Below, piece by piece: positions 13,214 to 29,399 of a stretch of 64,000 nucleotides of DNA. The position numbers and the translations under genes were made by a program. Each line of letters starts with the position of its first letter. The first letter of the stretch is position 1. Source of the DNA: Cacajao melanocephalus (Eukaryota > Chordata > Mammalia > Primates > Pitheciidae); contig CAUYLG010075664.1 of the NCBI GenBank assembly GCA_963573385.1, positions 96,434 to 160,433 of the forward strand. Reading direction: 5' to 3'. The notes beneath the pieces are model-generated. The model was given only the letters and a program-made list of their open reading frames with translations, was not told the DNA's origin and searched no databases.

Positions 13214-13814
13214 TTAATTATAGTTGTCAACTTGACTAAATTAAGAAGTACTCAGATAGCTGATACAACATTATTTCTGGGTATGTCTGTGAGGGCATTT
13301 CTGGAAGAGACTGGCATTTGAACCGTGGACTGGCTGAGTAAGGAAGATCTGCCTTCACCAAATGTGAACTGGAACTGTTCAATTGGCTGAGGGGTGGGAC
13401 AGAAAATAAAGGTAAAGGAAGAGGGAATTTTCTTTCTCTCTTCCAGAGCTAAGACACTCTCCTTCTCCTGCCCTTGCATATCAAGACTCCAGCTTTCTCA
13501 GCCTTTGGACTCTGGGACTTGCATCACTGGCTTCCCAGATTCTCAGGTCTTCAGTCTTTAACTGAGAGTTAAACCTTCAGATTTCCTGGTTTTCAGGACT
13601 TTAGTCTTGGACTGAGCCAAGCCACCAGCTTTCCTGGTTCTCCTGCTTGTAGAAAGTTTATCATGGGACTTCTCAGTCTCTATAATTGCATGAGCCAATT
13701 CCCCTCATAAATCTCCCTAATTCATATCTATTTATGCCTATATCTATGTTTCTATCTCTTTCTCTGTATCCCTTCTATTGGTTCTATGACTCTGGAGAAT
13801 GATGACTAATACAA
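13214..13814 (-). mobile_element. ERVL-type solo LTR (MLT2-like), antisense
   Basis: Starts 'gttgtcaacttgac', continues with 'gggtatgtctgtgagggcat' and repeated 'ttctcaggtcttcagtc'-type blocks, then 'atgagccaattcccc' and ends 'ctctggagaatgatgactaatacaa'-like sequence. This order is that of an antisense MLT2/ERVL-family LTR. Related copies lie at 48818-49240 (same strand) and 57195-57612 (opposite strand). No internal viral region is attached. The family name is a recognition by eye. Confidence 0.6.
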
Positions 13815-14524
13815 AAGTCTAATAAATGAATAATCAATCCCTGAATGAGTACATGTTAGATGTTTTTCTTCACCATTCTCTTTCAAATCTATAACATATT
13901 TCAAATTAATTACTGATTTGTGACTTTTTCTTCTTTAAGCTATATTTTATGTGTCTATCATCTATTATAATAATAACACAGATATTCCTGATATTAAATT
14001 ATATGATAAGACATATAATTTGATATTGTTCAAACTATAATAGGTAGAACACAGGTGATATTTCTGTTTTGTTAACTTTATGTATTTTTAGGGAGAAAAT
14101 ATATGTACTTCCTGTTATAATTGAAATTCTTGTATAATACTTTTACTTGCTACTTTAATTTTTATTTCAAATAACAGTTTTATAACATTTTTAATGTATT
14201 TCTGCCTTTGGTATTGTGGTGACTAGTAATGCATAGAAATAGTAGTAATGGGCAAATAACTAGACTTAATCAAGTGCTCTTCATCATTGGTGGTATTGCA
14301 GTACATTAGCATTTTCATCAAAAACATAAGATTGAATTTTTTCTTTCACTTTAGATATAGATCTTTATTACAAAAGAAATTATTGCACAGAAAAACATAT
14401 ACTCATTAAATTGTCTTTATCAAAGTAGCAAAGTAGCAATTTAATGAAAAATAAGTAGAAATTTAACCTGAGAATTGAAAATGAATGGAGGCAATCAACA
14501 TTAGCACTAGTATGCTTATGTTGA
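13815..14524. other. No gene or repeat recognised
   Basis: AT-rich sequence with stops in every frame. Nothing recognised. Confidence 0.4.
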
Positions 14525-14611
14525 ATTTAGAATTACATCAGCAGGTAGAATTTAGAATTACATCAGTAGGTAGAAAAGAATTTGGAATTTAGAATTACAT
14601 CAGTAGATAGG
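14525..14611. repeat. Three-copy 25-bp minisatellite
   Basis: A 25-bp unit beginning 'atttagaattacatcag' occurs at 14525-14549 and 14550-14574 head to tail, and again at 14587-14611 after a 12-bp spacer. The copies differ at only one to three bases, so the duplication is younger than the surrounding sequence. Confidence 0.95.
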
Positions 14612-16048
14612 AAAGATTAAAACAATAATTATGTTTGTGAAGAACAAAGATGTTAATCCAGAATACTACTCTCCTGTGTACAATGGTATCTCATGAATAA
14701 ATAGCAATAATCTGTTATATTTAGTTTTTCCTCCTCATAAAACTGAAATACATTTCCTGTTGTGTGTAGGTGCACGTTTCCTTCTGAATATGATTATTTA
14801 TAAGGAGAGAATGCAGTGGAGATGGTTACGGGAATTTTGTACTCTAGGAATTAGATAGCTTCACTGCTAATTTTACAAGTAAACTGTAATTTCCTGAAGT
14901 TGATAATTTTTCTATTCTTTAAAAAAAATCTAGAGTAACTGAATAGAACATTTCAAAAAGTTGACCAAATCTTTTTCTCGTGTTAATCTTTTCATAATTT
15001 TTGAAAAGTGCTATACTGTATTAAATACTCTTCATTAAAATGGTACAACTTTGAAAAGGGCTGTTTTTCCATCTGTGCGTGTTGGAAGCTCTCTTTTGAC
15101 TACAGAATAACAGATGCTATATGCAGTCTTAGTAGATACAATCAACTCTTTATTACTATTGCTGTGAAGACATATCTCTATGTCTAAGAGCTCTACAATT
15201 AGGATTATCCATATGTGAGATCAACTGACCAACTGCTTTTATGCCATAATCAATGGTCTGTTAAAGGATCAACAAAATTTATATTCTAACAATTAGAGTA
15301 ATATTCAGTAATTGTATTTGTAATGTGATCTTGGTATAGAGCAGCATGATGAAATTAAAGTCTTGTATATATGCCATGAATTGATCAGTAATATAAAGGA
15401 ATAATAATTTGATATATATAGGTGGCTATTCCCAGTAACTGAGGCATTATTTCAAAAGTATTTTACTCCACTATGCTTGATGTACATTTTTTAAGATAGA
15501 ATAACAGCTTCCCAAGGCCTCTCAAAGAAACTTGTTGAACAGAATTTTAAAATTAATACTGACTTGGCCATATCATTAAAAACATCAGGCCTTGCACAGC
15601 AGAGAAGCCCTTTGACACTGTAGAGCTGAGGAGATTGTTTGTCCTTCTTGGATGGGGACCCAGAATGCTGTGTTCTGGAACTCGGGTTTTTCTGTCTTCT
15701 CTCTCTACTCTGGTTTGTACTTTTTTTTTTCCTGCAGATCCCAGTGTGTGGATGCTTCCAGTGTGAGACTTGCTTTGGACACGATTGTCTCAGAAAAACC
15801 CTGAGGGCAGTTTTTCTCCTCCAGTAGAGAAAAGTGCATGTACTTAATGAAAGGGTTTTTTTTTCTTTAGCCCAGAGAAACTTGTTTCGTAATTGTGAGC
15901 AGGCAAGGCAAGTGCTGAGATGACAAGAAATGTGATTTCCATATGTAAAAGGAGGAATGCAATTCTAGAAGGCAGGGGAACCACTAGTTTCTTTTTAACT
16001 CCATGTAGGTGATAATGATGATAAAACAAGCTAACATTTATTAAAGTT
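14612..16048. other. No gene or repeat recognised
   Basis: Mostly AT-rich. The exception is 15600-16010, which is more balanced in composition and contains a long pyrimidine run followed by CAG at 15721-15737 (listed as a possible cryptic exon under findings). No repeat family was recognised. Confidence 0.35.
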
Positions 16049-16205
16049 TACTATTCATTCATTCAACAATTATTTATTTATTGGGCACCAGATACTTGCC
16101 AAACTCTGCTTCACACATTGTATATTCAGGGCTGAACAAGACAGATGAAACCTCTATCCTCATGGAATTTATTTTACGTTCTGAGGGGACAAGAAATGAA
16201 TACAC
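16049..16205 (-). mobile_element. L2 LINE 3' end, antisense
   Basis: 'ttcattcattcaacaattat' followed by 'gggcaccagatacttgcc', 'cagggctgaacaagacag' and 'cctcatggaatttat'. This is the antisense L2 3' end in its usual order. Confidence 0.8.
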
Positions 16206-18324
16206 CCTGGATAATTGGGAGGAAAAACAAAGTTGTTATTAGAGTCAATAGACTCTGGATTTAAATTTTGATTCTATTTATGTTCACATTTTGAACAAGA
16301 TAGTTAAACTTGAAGACTGTTCATTGATAAATAAGATTTTACGGTGTCTAGTAAGAGTCATTATTGACTTACCCAAAATTATGTAAGTGTTTTATAAAGA
16401 TGTATGTAGGAAAATGGGAGACATAAATCTTAGACATACTGTATACCTCAGCCAGACTAAACTATGCTTTGAAAACTGGAAAATATCGCTATGCATCAAA
16501 TTAATTAAGTTTCTCTTCTGTTCAGACATACATTGATCCTACCCTGTCACAGCAGCAGTTTATTTAACCAGTTTCAACTCTTTTTCATTTGCCAGATTCT
16601 ATTATAGATAATTGAGCACAAAAAAAATAATACCTTCTTTGTTAGTTTCCCACTTGTTTAAGAAAATAAAGAAAAAAATGAAAAACAAAATTAAAAAGAA
16701 ATACCTTCTTTGTAATAACAAATGGACAAGTGACACAGTTCACAGTTCACTGGAAAGTTCTCTGCTTTCAAAGCACAAGCGTTCTTTCCTTTTGTTTCTT
16801 TTTTTTAGTTGGTGCTGTAGTGGGAGAATTACAAAGACCTGGATTCTGACTTAGACCCTGATATTCTTCAGCAGATGAAACAATGCTAGTCACCATATAC
16901 CTCTGGGCTTCTTATTACATGAAAAAGATAAACCTCTCTTTTTTTTTCCCATTTTAAGTCAGGGTTTCTATTATTGCTGCTGTTTCTGCTGCCCCTTAAG
17001 CTACCAACCAACTCTGACACCTGTTCTCTGAATGGCCTTTCTTAATTTTAAAGGGTGGCAGGCAGGGAAACAAATGTATTGAGATTTTTGTGATATTTTT
17101 GTACAATCATTTTGACTTGACACTGTTATCAGGTTTAGGATATTGGATAGAGTCTTCAGAGATCCTTTATGGGCTGTAAGAAGTTAGGAAATATTATGTC
17201 TTTTTTGGTTGGGTTACCTGTCTCATACTATTATTGAGAAAAAAGAGGGATCATGTATGTGAAAGTATTTTTAAATTCTACCTCATCATCTGTCAAATGA
17301 AAACGTGAAGACCACAGGGAGTAGAATTTCCTTTCTTTGCACATTTGCTTATAGAGCAAGGGTTCTAACACTGATCTGACACCAGATCCTATGCCTTCCC
17401 TTCATGCTATGACTTCATACCAAGATTTTTCTGTCACAGTGGTTTACTAGTTCTATGACCTCAGCAATTTTTTTCTCTGGTGTATTTCCCATTGTTATAT
17501 GTTTCTAATGTGTGCCTTAACATTTTCTTCCTGTCTTTACAGGGTCATTTATATACCACGTGGGTTCAATTCTGGGGCTTAAAATGTCCTTTAAACTTCT
17601 TCTTAGGCATCTAGAGAATTTTTCCCTAAAAAGCATTTTTTCTTAAATATACTAATGTGTTTAAGCAAATAATAGTACAAGTTTATAAAAATTCTGAATA
17701 AAAATGGCCAGACACTGACAGCTTGAAATCTAGCAAAGCTTAGCACTGTCCCTGCTAATTGCTGCCATTGCAAATTAGTGGAAGTCTTTTAAATCTCTTG
17801 ACAGTGGTTATGCAACTTTCTACAGATAGGAAACTCTAGGCAGAGCATAACAGATGCAGTCATTAATATGCAGCTGCATATGCTTCAAAGCTCTGAATTT
17901 TGTGAGTCTTTTCCTATCCCATTATATGTCTCATTGCCAAAATAGATCAATGAGTCTTCCATCTAAGAAATGGCAGACTGGTTCTGTTTGAATGGGTCTC
18001 ATCCATGTCTATGAAAACTTAAATATTTAAAAATTAAACTGTATTCTCCTAAAAAACATTCTTGTTTTCACAAAGCATATGGTTAAATTACTACACATTC
18101 TGGGGCTGATTTTAATTTACTTTTTTTGTTCTTGCATCTCCTGAAGGAGTACTTAAAATTCTCACAGTATATAGGGAAGGGTCAATTTATTTATTATTTT
18201 ATTTTAAATCATCAGTGTGTTCAAAAAGCAATCAAGTACAACTTGCAGAATTTATTATAAACAATAACAAAAATTCATAAAACTGAGTGTTTAAAGTATC
18301 TTGTATTTGTCTCGCCATTTAAAA
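16206..18324. other. No gene or repeat recognised
   Basis: Unique-looking AT-rich DNA. A T-run at 16941-16948 and an A-rich stretch at about 16620-16700 are simple sequence. The 80-codon plus frame at 16612-16854 comes mainly from the A-rich stretch (K/N-rich). Confidence 0.4.
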
Positions 18325-18406
18325 ATGTGTATGTATACATATGTATATGTGTGTATATACATGTGTGTACACACACATACACATATACATATATAGATAT
18401 ATACAA
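18325..18406. repeat. Alternating TG/TA/CA repeat with inverted symmetry
   Basis: Purine-pyrimidine alternation over about 80 bp. A perfect palindrome of 14 bp (TG and CA arms) is centred at 18368/18369, and the longer arms 'atgtatatgtgt' (18341-18352) and 'acacatatacat' (18379-18390) are exact reverse complements. Confidence 0.9.
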
Positions 18407-18893
18407 AATAATAAAGATACTTAGAACTAAGCTAATGAGTTATAGTAAATTGGTATTTTCCATAATTAGTTGAGATCCAGATTCCAAGTATTTCTAAATA
18501 TAAATTGAAATGTTGTGCCACTTGTGGAAGACTTGCAGAAAGGGCAACCCTGGTATGTTTCCATTAATGGCAAGAATTTTTTTTCAGACCAACTCTACCA
18601 CAGAGAAGAACTGAAAAAAAAAAATCCATGAAACCATTGAAACACTATTAAGGTAGCAACAACTTAAGGGATCAATAATGCCGGAGAGAAAGAAAGCCAA
18701 AGTAGGCGGTTCACAAGGTCAGGATCACTCAGACATTCCAAAGGAGACATTCCTGACTTTCCTTCCATACCCCATCTTCCTATCTGTCTGGGCATCCTTT
18801 TGAGTGTTCATTCAAAACACAAGCACCCCATCACTTTTGGTTAACATTCTCTGTTGTCACTCTGGTCAGAACCATCACCACTCACCTTGGTTA
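18407..18893. other. No gene or repeat recognised
   Basis: Unique-looking sequence before the next Alu. Nothing recognised. Confidence 0.35.
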
Positions 18894-18903
18894 GTGAAAT
18901 ACC

Positions 18904-19165
18904 TTTTTTTTTTTTTGAGACGGAGTCTCGCACTATTGTCCAGGCTGTAGTGCAGTGGTGCGATCTCGGCTCACTGCAATCTCTGCCTAGCTGTGTTCAA
19001 GCAATTCTCTTGCCTCAGCCTCCCGAGTAGCTGGAACTACAAGCGTGTGCCACCTCACCCTGCTAATTTTTTTGTATTTTTAGTAGAGACAGGGTTTCAC
19101 CATGTAGGCCAGGATGGTCTCGATCTCCTGACCTCATGATCAGCCTGCCTTGGCCTCCTAAAGTG
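18904..19165 (-). mobile_element. Alu SINE, 5' truncated, with target-site duplication
   Basis: Poly-T at 18904-18916, then 'gagacggagtctcgc' and standard antisense Alu blocks to 'tggcctcctaaagtg'. It lacks the last ~35 bp that hold the RNA polymerase III A box, so it is truncated at its 5' end. 'gtgaaatac' (18894-18902) and 'gtgaaatat' (from 19166) flank it as a target-site duplication. Confidence 0.95.
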
Positions 19166-19199
19166 GTGAAATATCTTCTTAACTCATTCCTGCTTTCAA

Positions 19200-19860
19200 T
19201 CTTGTAATCTACATTCCATCCCAAGCTGTTTTCAACTAGCAGCCAGAGTGATCCTTTAAAAACAGTAAGACAATCATGCTAGTGTCTTTCTTGAAATCTT
19301 ATGATGGCCTTTTGTTTCTCTTGATGAAAATTGAAGCCCATGTAATGATCTTACGTGATAGGAGTTAATGGTCTTTTACTACTGTAATTGTCACATCTTA
19401 CCATTGAACTTCTGTTTCAGCCACACTGGCTTCATTCATCTTCTCAGTCTTCCTTAATTTCTTCACAAGAATCCTCCAAGGCACACTCCCCATGGCTTTG
19501 CATCACTTGTATCCTTTTTCCCAGAACGCTTTTCCTCCAGGTTGTCGTAATACTTACTGGCTCTCCTCCTTCAAGTCTTTGGGAAAATATTACCCTCAAT
19601 GAGGTCAACCCTGCTCACCCTGTCCCTTCCTTTAACCTTCTCAGTACTCCTTACACTGCTTTATTTTTATAATAAACTTATTACTTCTAACATATTATCT
19701 AATACTTATTATTCTCACTGTTTGTTGCATTTTCACCTCACTAGAGTGTAAGTCCTATCAGGATAAAAAAAAACCATCTGTTTTATTCACTTATATGTCT
19801 CATTCTCAAGAGTCAGGATGAGAGGAATTATTGAGAGTCACAATAGCACTTAAGTGACTG
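19200..19860 (+). mobile_element. L2 LINE, ORF2 end and 3' UTR
   Basis: L2 order in sense: 'agccagagtgatcctttaaa', 'atgatggcctttt', 'cagccacactggcttcattc', 'cccagaacgcttttcc', 'ccttcaagtctttggg', and the 3' end 'cactagagtgtaagtc'. The 94-codon plus frame at 19388-19672 falls inside this relic. An Alu inserted just upstream of the recognisable part. Confidence 0.8.
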
Positions 19861-20514
19861 ACAGAGGAAATGATGACAGCAAAGAACATGAAAAAGAATG
19901 ACTAGAAAACATGAAGAACACAAGGACCATGCTGTAGGCCAATTAACCAAAGGCTCAGAAGTTCACAAACTTATGATAAAGGAGATATTAGGAAACAGTA
20001 TGAGAAACATGTCAGTGGAGTTTTGGGAACTAAAGTTAAGTGAAAATGTATTGACAGGTTGTTTTAAAATTTTTATTTAAAAGGGAGGCTTTAGCATTTT
20101 TAAGTGTTGATGGAAGGTATATGAAGAGTGGGGGAAAATAGAGAAGGGGAGAGAGGGAGGAAGACAGGGGGAATTTAAAAAGAGAGAGCCAATTAGTAAG
20201 ACTGAAAGATGAGATCTCTGAGATCATCGTTGATGAGATTAGGATCAAGGGTGGAAGGCAAGGTGAAAGACATCTTTCATAGTGACAAAAATGAGAGAAT
20301 ACATGGAGAGAGATACTAGAAATTATGGAACAATTTGAGAACACTTGTATAAGATTACTTCTATTTTCTCTATATTGGGTGGGGCTAGTGTTTTTAGTAT
20401 GATAGGCAAATTAGTAGGACTAGATATTTCAGAAGAACTGAAAAAGCTTAGGTAATGTGTGAAAAATAGTCACAATGTATGGAATATATACTGTGCCTTC
20501 TTGGACTAAGAATG
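19861..20514. other. No gene or repeat recognised
   Basis: Purine-rich on the plus strand around 20110-20190 (GGGA/GAGA-rich). The minus-strand frame at 20036-20344 (102 codons, S/L-rich) is produced by that purine bias. No motif found. Confidence 0.35.
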
Positions 20515-20695
20515 TCCATATATTATGTCAGTAACTCCTGTAACACCCTGATGACTATGTTTTATTCCATTTCCATATGAAACTTAGGATAAGTAGTTGA
20601 CTCAATGTTACCCAGGTAATAGATAATGTTACCAGTATTGATACATGGGTAGTCCCATTCTGGGGTTCATATTCTTAACCACGAAGCTAGAAGCC
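20515..20695 (-). mobile_element. MIR SINE, antisense
   Basis: Diverged antisense MIR: 'ttattccatttccatatgaa', 'cttaggataagtagttgact', then 'gttcatattcttaaccac'. The order and spacing fit the MIR core. Confidence 0.55.
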
Positions 20696-24107
<3,412 letters not shown>

Positions 24108-24310
24108 AAGTGCCAGATTCCTGGACGTGAATCCACCTTTGCCACTAGATAGCAAGAATAGCACCTATCCTCTCTGTGCCTTGGAGTCCTACTTGTAATG
24201 CAGACATCTAACTTATAAGGAATCTTTGAAAATTAAGTGTGTACACATGTGTAAGGTGCTTGGAATCACTCCTGGCATAAGGTGTTGCCATATAAAGTAG
24301 GAATTATGGT
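24108..24310 (+). mobile_element. MIR SINE, nearly full length
   Basis: 'gccagattcctggacgtgaa', 'tttgccactaga', 'cctctctgtgccttgg', then 'gtgtaaggtgcttggaatca' and 'cctggcataaggtg' follow the MIR consensus order in sense. Confidence 0.75.
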
Positions 24311-24485
24311 GATTTCTCCTTCTTCAGTTCTTGTGTTGTAGAATTATTTTGGAGACCTTGTGGTAGATTGACAAGTTTGGGTTTATATATTCTTGAATCC
24401 TGGGACCGTATACTGTTAAAATGATCAAAACTCTAACATGATTTTCTAATAATTATTAGTGGCACAATTGCTTTATCCTAGTTAG

Positions 24486-24789
<304 letters not shown>

Positions 24790-26029
24790 CAGTGATTTTT
24801 TAAAAATCAAAATTTTACCAAAGGAAATAACATTAGACATATTTTCCACTTATGTTCCCTAAATAGAGTTAGTATATATTTCAAATAATTTTGTAAAGGA
24901 AATAATATAATAATATGAACTTAATAGGTCTCACATACAACTGCTTCATAACAAAAAACAAAAGCCTATTCTAAATTTTTGGAATCATAAATTGTAACAT
25001 TACTGAAATGGTGGGGAGATGTCATTTGGGCACAAGAAAAAGACATAGGCATAGAAAAATATCACTTGGGCATAGGAAAATATTGACAGTTTATTTACTC
25101 TTTATGGAAATGCAGACTCTAATCATGGAATCCTAGTGTCTCTGATGGGCAAAGTAAAAATGAGTTTTGAATTGATCTAAGCTCTTCAAGGAACACTTAT
25201 GTGAGCACTCAGAACACTGCATCAAATAACAGACAATATTATTTTGGCCTGGATAGATAATGAGGTTTGATCTAGCCACAGGTAATCTTCACTATAAGAG
25301 AAACACTTAGCATGGCCCCGTAGGCTCACCAGTGTGGGTCTGCTTCGTAATGGATAAACTCCCAGGTAACGGAGAATTTGAGGAGTTGGATAGTTTTATC
25401 ATTATTGTAAAACCAAATGTTAAAACAATTAAATAAACTAATTTTAGAATAGCTGTGCATATTTTTCTGAACTAAATATTAGAACTCATTTTTTTTTTGG
25501 CAAGTCCAAATGTGCTTTTGATTACAAAAGCCTGGAATCTTTGAAACTGGAACTCTTCCAAATGTTCTGGCTGCCATGGTGATGCTAGGAATAGCTGGAG
25601 CTAAACCTCTGTTTCCGACAAGAACTACTTTTGTGGTACAGATTCAGCGTAGCCCTAAAAAAAATGTATCTAATGTATCAGTGGGTAGAACTAATTGCAT
25701 AGAGTTATTAAAAAGTATCAACTATTGATTGATTCCTTATGGGAATAAAAAACACGGTTCTCATGGAATGCTACGGATGAAACCATAATTACATTGTTCC
25801 TTTCTTTTGTCAAAGACCATTTTTGTGCTTTGACTCTATCCTAGCGTCTGCCAGAATAACTCACCATATGAAGTCCAAACTCTACCTGTGACCCCAAAGA
25901 GAAATTGCCTCAGAATATATGTTCTTCTTTCAATCTTACAGAGCAATGTATGTGAGACTCAGCGGTACAATCTAAATACAAATGACAAAAAAAGATGACA
26001 AACAAAATCATAAGCAACTAAAATAACAG
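24790..26029. other. No gene or repeat recognised
   Basis: AT-rich, with a duplicated phrase 'ttgggcac/ataagaaaa...' near 25030-25080. Nothing else recognised. Confidence 0.35.
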
Positions 26030-27250
26030 CAGAAAAACCCAGAAACTGGAAAATTATATGCATTATATTTGTAATGCATATGATAAAGCTTTAATAATAT
26101 GAAAATTACTCTCACAAATTGGTAAGAAAAACACAAATGACAGCAAGAATTGGGTAAATTATGTGAACAGGAAATTCACTAAAGCTTAAGTCTAAATATA
26201 ATGAAAAATATGTGAAAAATTGTAAACCCTGTTAGAATCTTTAGTTATAAATTAATATAAAATTACATATAAAATAATGAGATATTAATGATTGAGATAT
26301 TGACAAAAATAGTTTTTGCATTGGTAGATTAAGAATTAGTCATTACATCTTTATTTAAATGCAATATGGTAATATTTATTGGGATTAATAATAATAAAAA
26401 AAATCTTTTAAGTAGCAATTCCAGTTCTGTGAATCTATTCCATATGTATTTTTCCATAAAAAAATACATAAAATGTATTCCATGCAATACAATTACATAA
26501 AGATACAGCTATAAGTAATTTATCGAAGTCCAATAAAAAATGTAAATTAGGCTGGGTGGCTCACACTTGTAATCTCAGCACTTTGGGAGGCTGAGGCGGG
26601 TGGATCACGAGGTCAGGAGTTCAAGACCACCCTGGACAGCATTGTGAAACTCCATCTCTACTAAAAATACAAAAAAAAAAAAAAAAAAACTAAACATTAG
26701 CTGGGTGCTGTGGAAAGCGCCTATAGTCCCAGCTACTCAGGAGGTAGAAAAATCGCTTGAACCCAGGAGGTGGAGGTTGCAGAGGCGAGATCGCGCTACT
26801 GCACTCCAGTCTGGGTGACAGAGCGAGATTCTATCTCAAAAAAAAAAAACAGAAATAAAAATGTAAATTAAAACAAGGGGTTCTCAAAAGCAAGTGGTTC
26901 CATACATTGTGGAATATACACAATGGAATATCATGAAGAATATAAAATGAATGCATTAGAACTATAATGGTTGTCTTAGGGGGATTTCTATTGTGTACTG
27001 CAATTGAAAAAAGCAGGATTCACAACTGTGAGCATACGTAATTCTGTTTTTTATAAACATGACAGAAAGAGAGAGAGTGCATATGTGAATAAGCACACAG
27101 CTATATAAACTGGAAGAAAGTTGTAGAGGATGCCCCCCAGGTTGTTCCAAAGTGGTGCTGTGGAGGCGTGAGGTAAGAAAGGCAGAAGAAAAAGATGCTT
27201 GTGATTATTCAAAACAGTGCGTAGAGTATGCTCACATTTAAATAACATGG
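26030..27250 (+). mobile_element. L1M-type LINE 3' part, split by an Alu
   Basis: Sense L1M sequence: 'agtagcaattccagttctgt', then, after the Alu, 'gtggaatatacacaatggaa' and 'aaaagcaggattcacaact'. These are the end of ORF2 and start of the 3' UTR in order. The Alu at 26550-26856 interrupts it. Decayed, with many stops. Confidence 0.7.
26550..26856 (+). mobile_element. Alu SINE with perfect 14-bp target-site duplication
   Basis: Starts 'ggctgggtggctcacacttg' (a few bases of the usual head are deleted), has an enlarged middle A-run of about 20 bases, and ends in an A-tail. 'aaaaatgtaaatta' occurs at 26536-26549 and again at 26857-26870. The perfect duplication points to a fairly recent insertion. 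Confidence 0.97.
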
Positions 27251-27829
27251 TATGTTAAAATATGCGTGTGCAGGTTCATTTCTTCCAGGTGTAACCGCCT
27301 TCCTGTGTTGTACTGTCTTGAGCTGAAGACCTACCCTGTTTATCTGTCCTGTTACCTCCTGGGTTTCTGTCCCTCATCTCTTCGACTAATTAGGTCTCCC
27401 CAAAAATGTAAAGCATAAACAAGTAAAATGTATTTGCAATTCATGGCAGAAAAGACAACTTTTCTAAGACAAAGTGTAATTTGTGGACATGCACCACTGC
27501 CTTCAGCATAAATACACTCATTTCTCTTTCCTATAGTAGTTACACTTTGTACTCGCAGTACAAAACACATCATTTCAGGAGATCTTCACCTTTTCATAGC
27601 AAGCCTTTTAAATGGAGTTGAGAAGGTAAAATTCCGCAATTGACTAGAATCCAGGTGTCTCTGACAAGTTGTTTGCTTTTTTTTTTAATATGCGGTTTGT
27701 TGTTAGTGTTTTCCATTTCTAATATAAAGATATTACCAAAAAGAACCTCTTTGCTGTTTTGACAAGAACATTTCATTACATTTTTATTAAAGAAACACTA
27801 GGCTTAGGTCCTTCACAAAATGACTTGGG
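27251..27829. other. No gene or repeat recognised
   Basis: Balanced to AT-rich sequence. The minus-strand frames at 27352-27573 and 27594-27776 have no motif. Confidence 0.35.
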
Positions 27830-28012
27830 TTTATTCCAAAACATGTAGAATTTTTCCAGAGATACAATGGTTGGTAACAATCTTTGAACCTCAGTTTTTC
27901 CATCTGCATAACTGGAGCAATCACTATATTAATAGCATATTCTAAATCCATAAGTATCGTTGAGACATAGGTGTGTGTCTTACACAGAGTTTTAGAGATT
28001 GTCACTCAAGTG
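27830..28012 (+). mobile_element. MIR SINE, diverged
   Basis: The core 'tttgaacctcagtttttcca' followed by 'tctgcataactggagcaatc' corresponds to the central MIR block. The flanks are weaker. Confidence 0.6.
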
Positions 28013-28571
28013 ATCAAATGGGATATAACTTACAAAATAAATTTATAAATTTATAATATAAATTTGGTGTTGGTAAATTTATCCTATTACAGAGTGTAGC
28101 CCATGTAGAGTAGATTTTAATCTGGAAGCACCATCTTATTTACCATGCCAAACATACATGTGTATAAAGCCAAAATAGCAATGTGTTTATTCAGAGTGAA
28201 AAATGAAACAGTCCTGAAAACTAAAATACTTGAATTCATATTTGTGCTGATTCTTTTTTTGGCTCCAGTATCCACAGAGGAAGTTACAAGAAGCTATTAG
28301 TTTAATTTTAAAAATTATAGAACTGTAATATTTGAAGTTTATATGGCAAATTATCTCCTTGCATGCAGATATATTTGAAAATATTAATATGTCTACAGAA
28401 ATAAAAATACTATATTATAGAAGTCAGATAAGAATAATTTTTTGACAGATTCCTAGTAAGAATTTAGATAAATTGGATGTGTACTGGATTTTGCGTTCCA
28501 TGACTACACCATGCCAGTTTTATTCTCCTCAATCTCATGCTTTGGGAGGTATCAACTCTAGTTAAACCCTC
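28013..28571. other. No gene or repeat recognised
   Basis: AT-rich sequence. Nothing recognised. Confidence 0.4.
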
Positions 28572-29018
28572 TGTAGTGAGCAGAATTGTGTCCTCCAAAG
28601 ATATGTTCAAGTCGTCAACCCTCAGACCTGTGAAGGTGACTGTGTTTGGAAACAGGGTCTTGGAAGATGTAATCAAGTAAAAAATGAGGTCATGCTGCAT
28701 TCGGGTAGGCCTTAGTGCAATGACTGATGTCTTTGTAAGAAGACCATGTGAATGAAGCCACAGAGATACATACAGAAAGTAGGCCATGTGACAATAGAGA
28801 AAGAGATTGGAATAATTTGTCTACAAGTCAAAGAACCTCAAGGATGCCAGCAACCACCAGAAGCTGGAAGATTCTCCCCTTGAATCCCTGGAGGGAGGGT
28901 GGCGCTGCCAACACTTTTAGTTTTCTCCTCTCTGGAACTATTAAATAGGTATTTTCTGTTGTTTTAAACCATCTAGCTTGTGGTAATTTTGTTTTGGCAA
29001 TTCTGGAAAACTAGTACA
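28572..29018 (+). mobile_element. MaLR solo LTR (MLT1-type)
   Basis: Begins 'tgtagtgagcagaattgtgt', continues 'gtgtttggaaacagggtctt', 'gaggtcatgctgcattcggg' and 'gaagccacagag', and ends 'gtggtaattttgttttgg...actagtaca'. This is the order of an MLT1-group LTR in sense. TG...CA ends are present. No internal region is attached. Confidence 0.8.
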
Positions 29019-29399
29019 TTTTCCTTGGCTTTCATGACAACTGAACTCTCATGTGTTTCTGTTATTCATTTACAATAGTAAATCAATAAATTAATTCTTA
29101 TTATAGTCTTATGTAATTCAGACTTGATATCCTTTCTTTAACACCTGTACAGAGCTATGTACTTTGAAGATAAATATTGGAGACATGTCATTTCTAAATA
29201 TGATACTATAGAACCAAGTTTCTCAACACATGCTATGAGATATTTGGAAAACCTTTGTTTAGAATTCCACATTCAAATATTGAATTTTCCACTACATAAT
29301 AAAAACTATATTTGTCTAGATATCCTTTTGTGTTTTTTAAGTTGGCTTATTTGAAACTCTAATGAATACAGCATTTAATAATAAATACTATAATGAAGT
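29019..29399. other. No gene or repeat recognised
   Basis: AT-rich sequence. The 65-codon plus frame at 29157-29354 has no motif. Confidence 0.4.
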
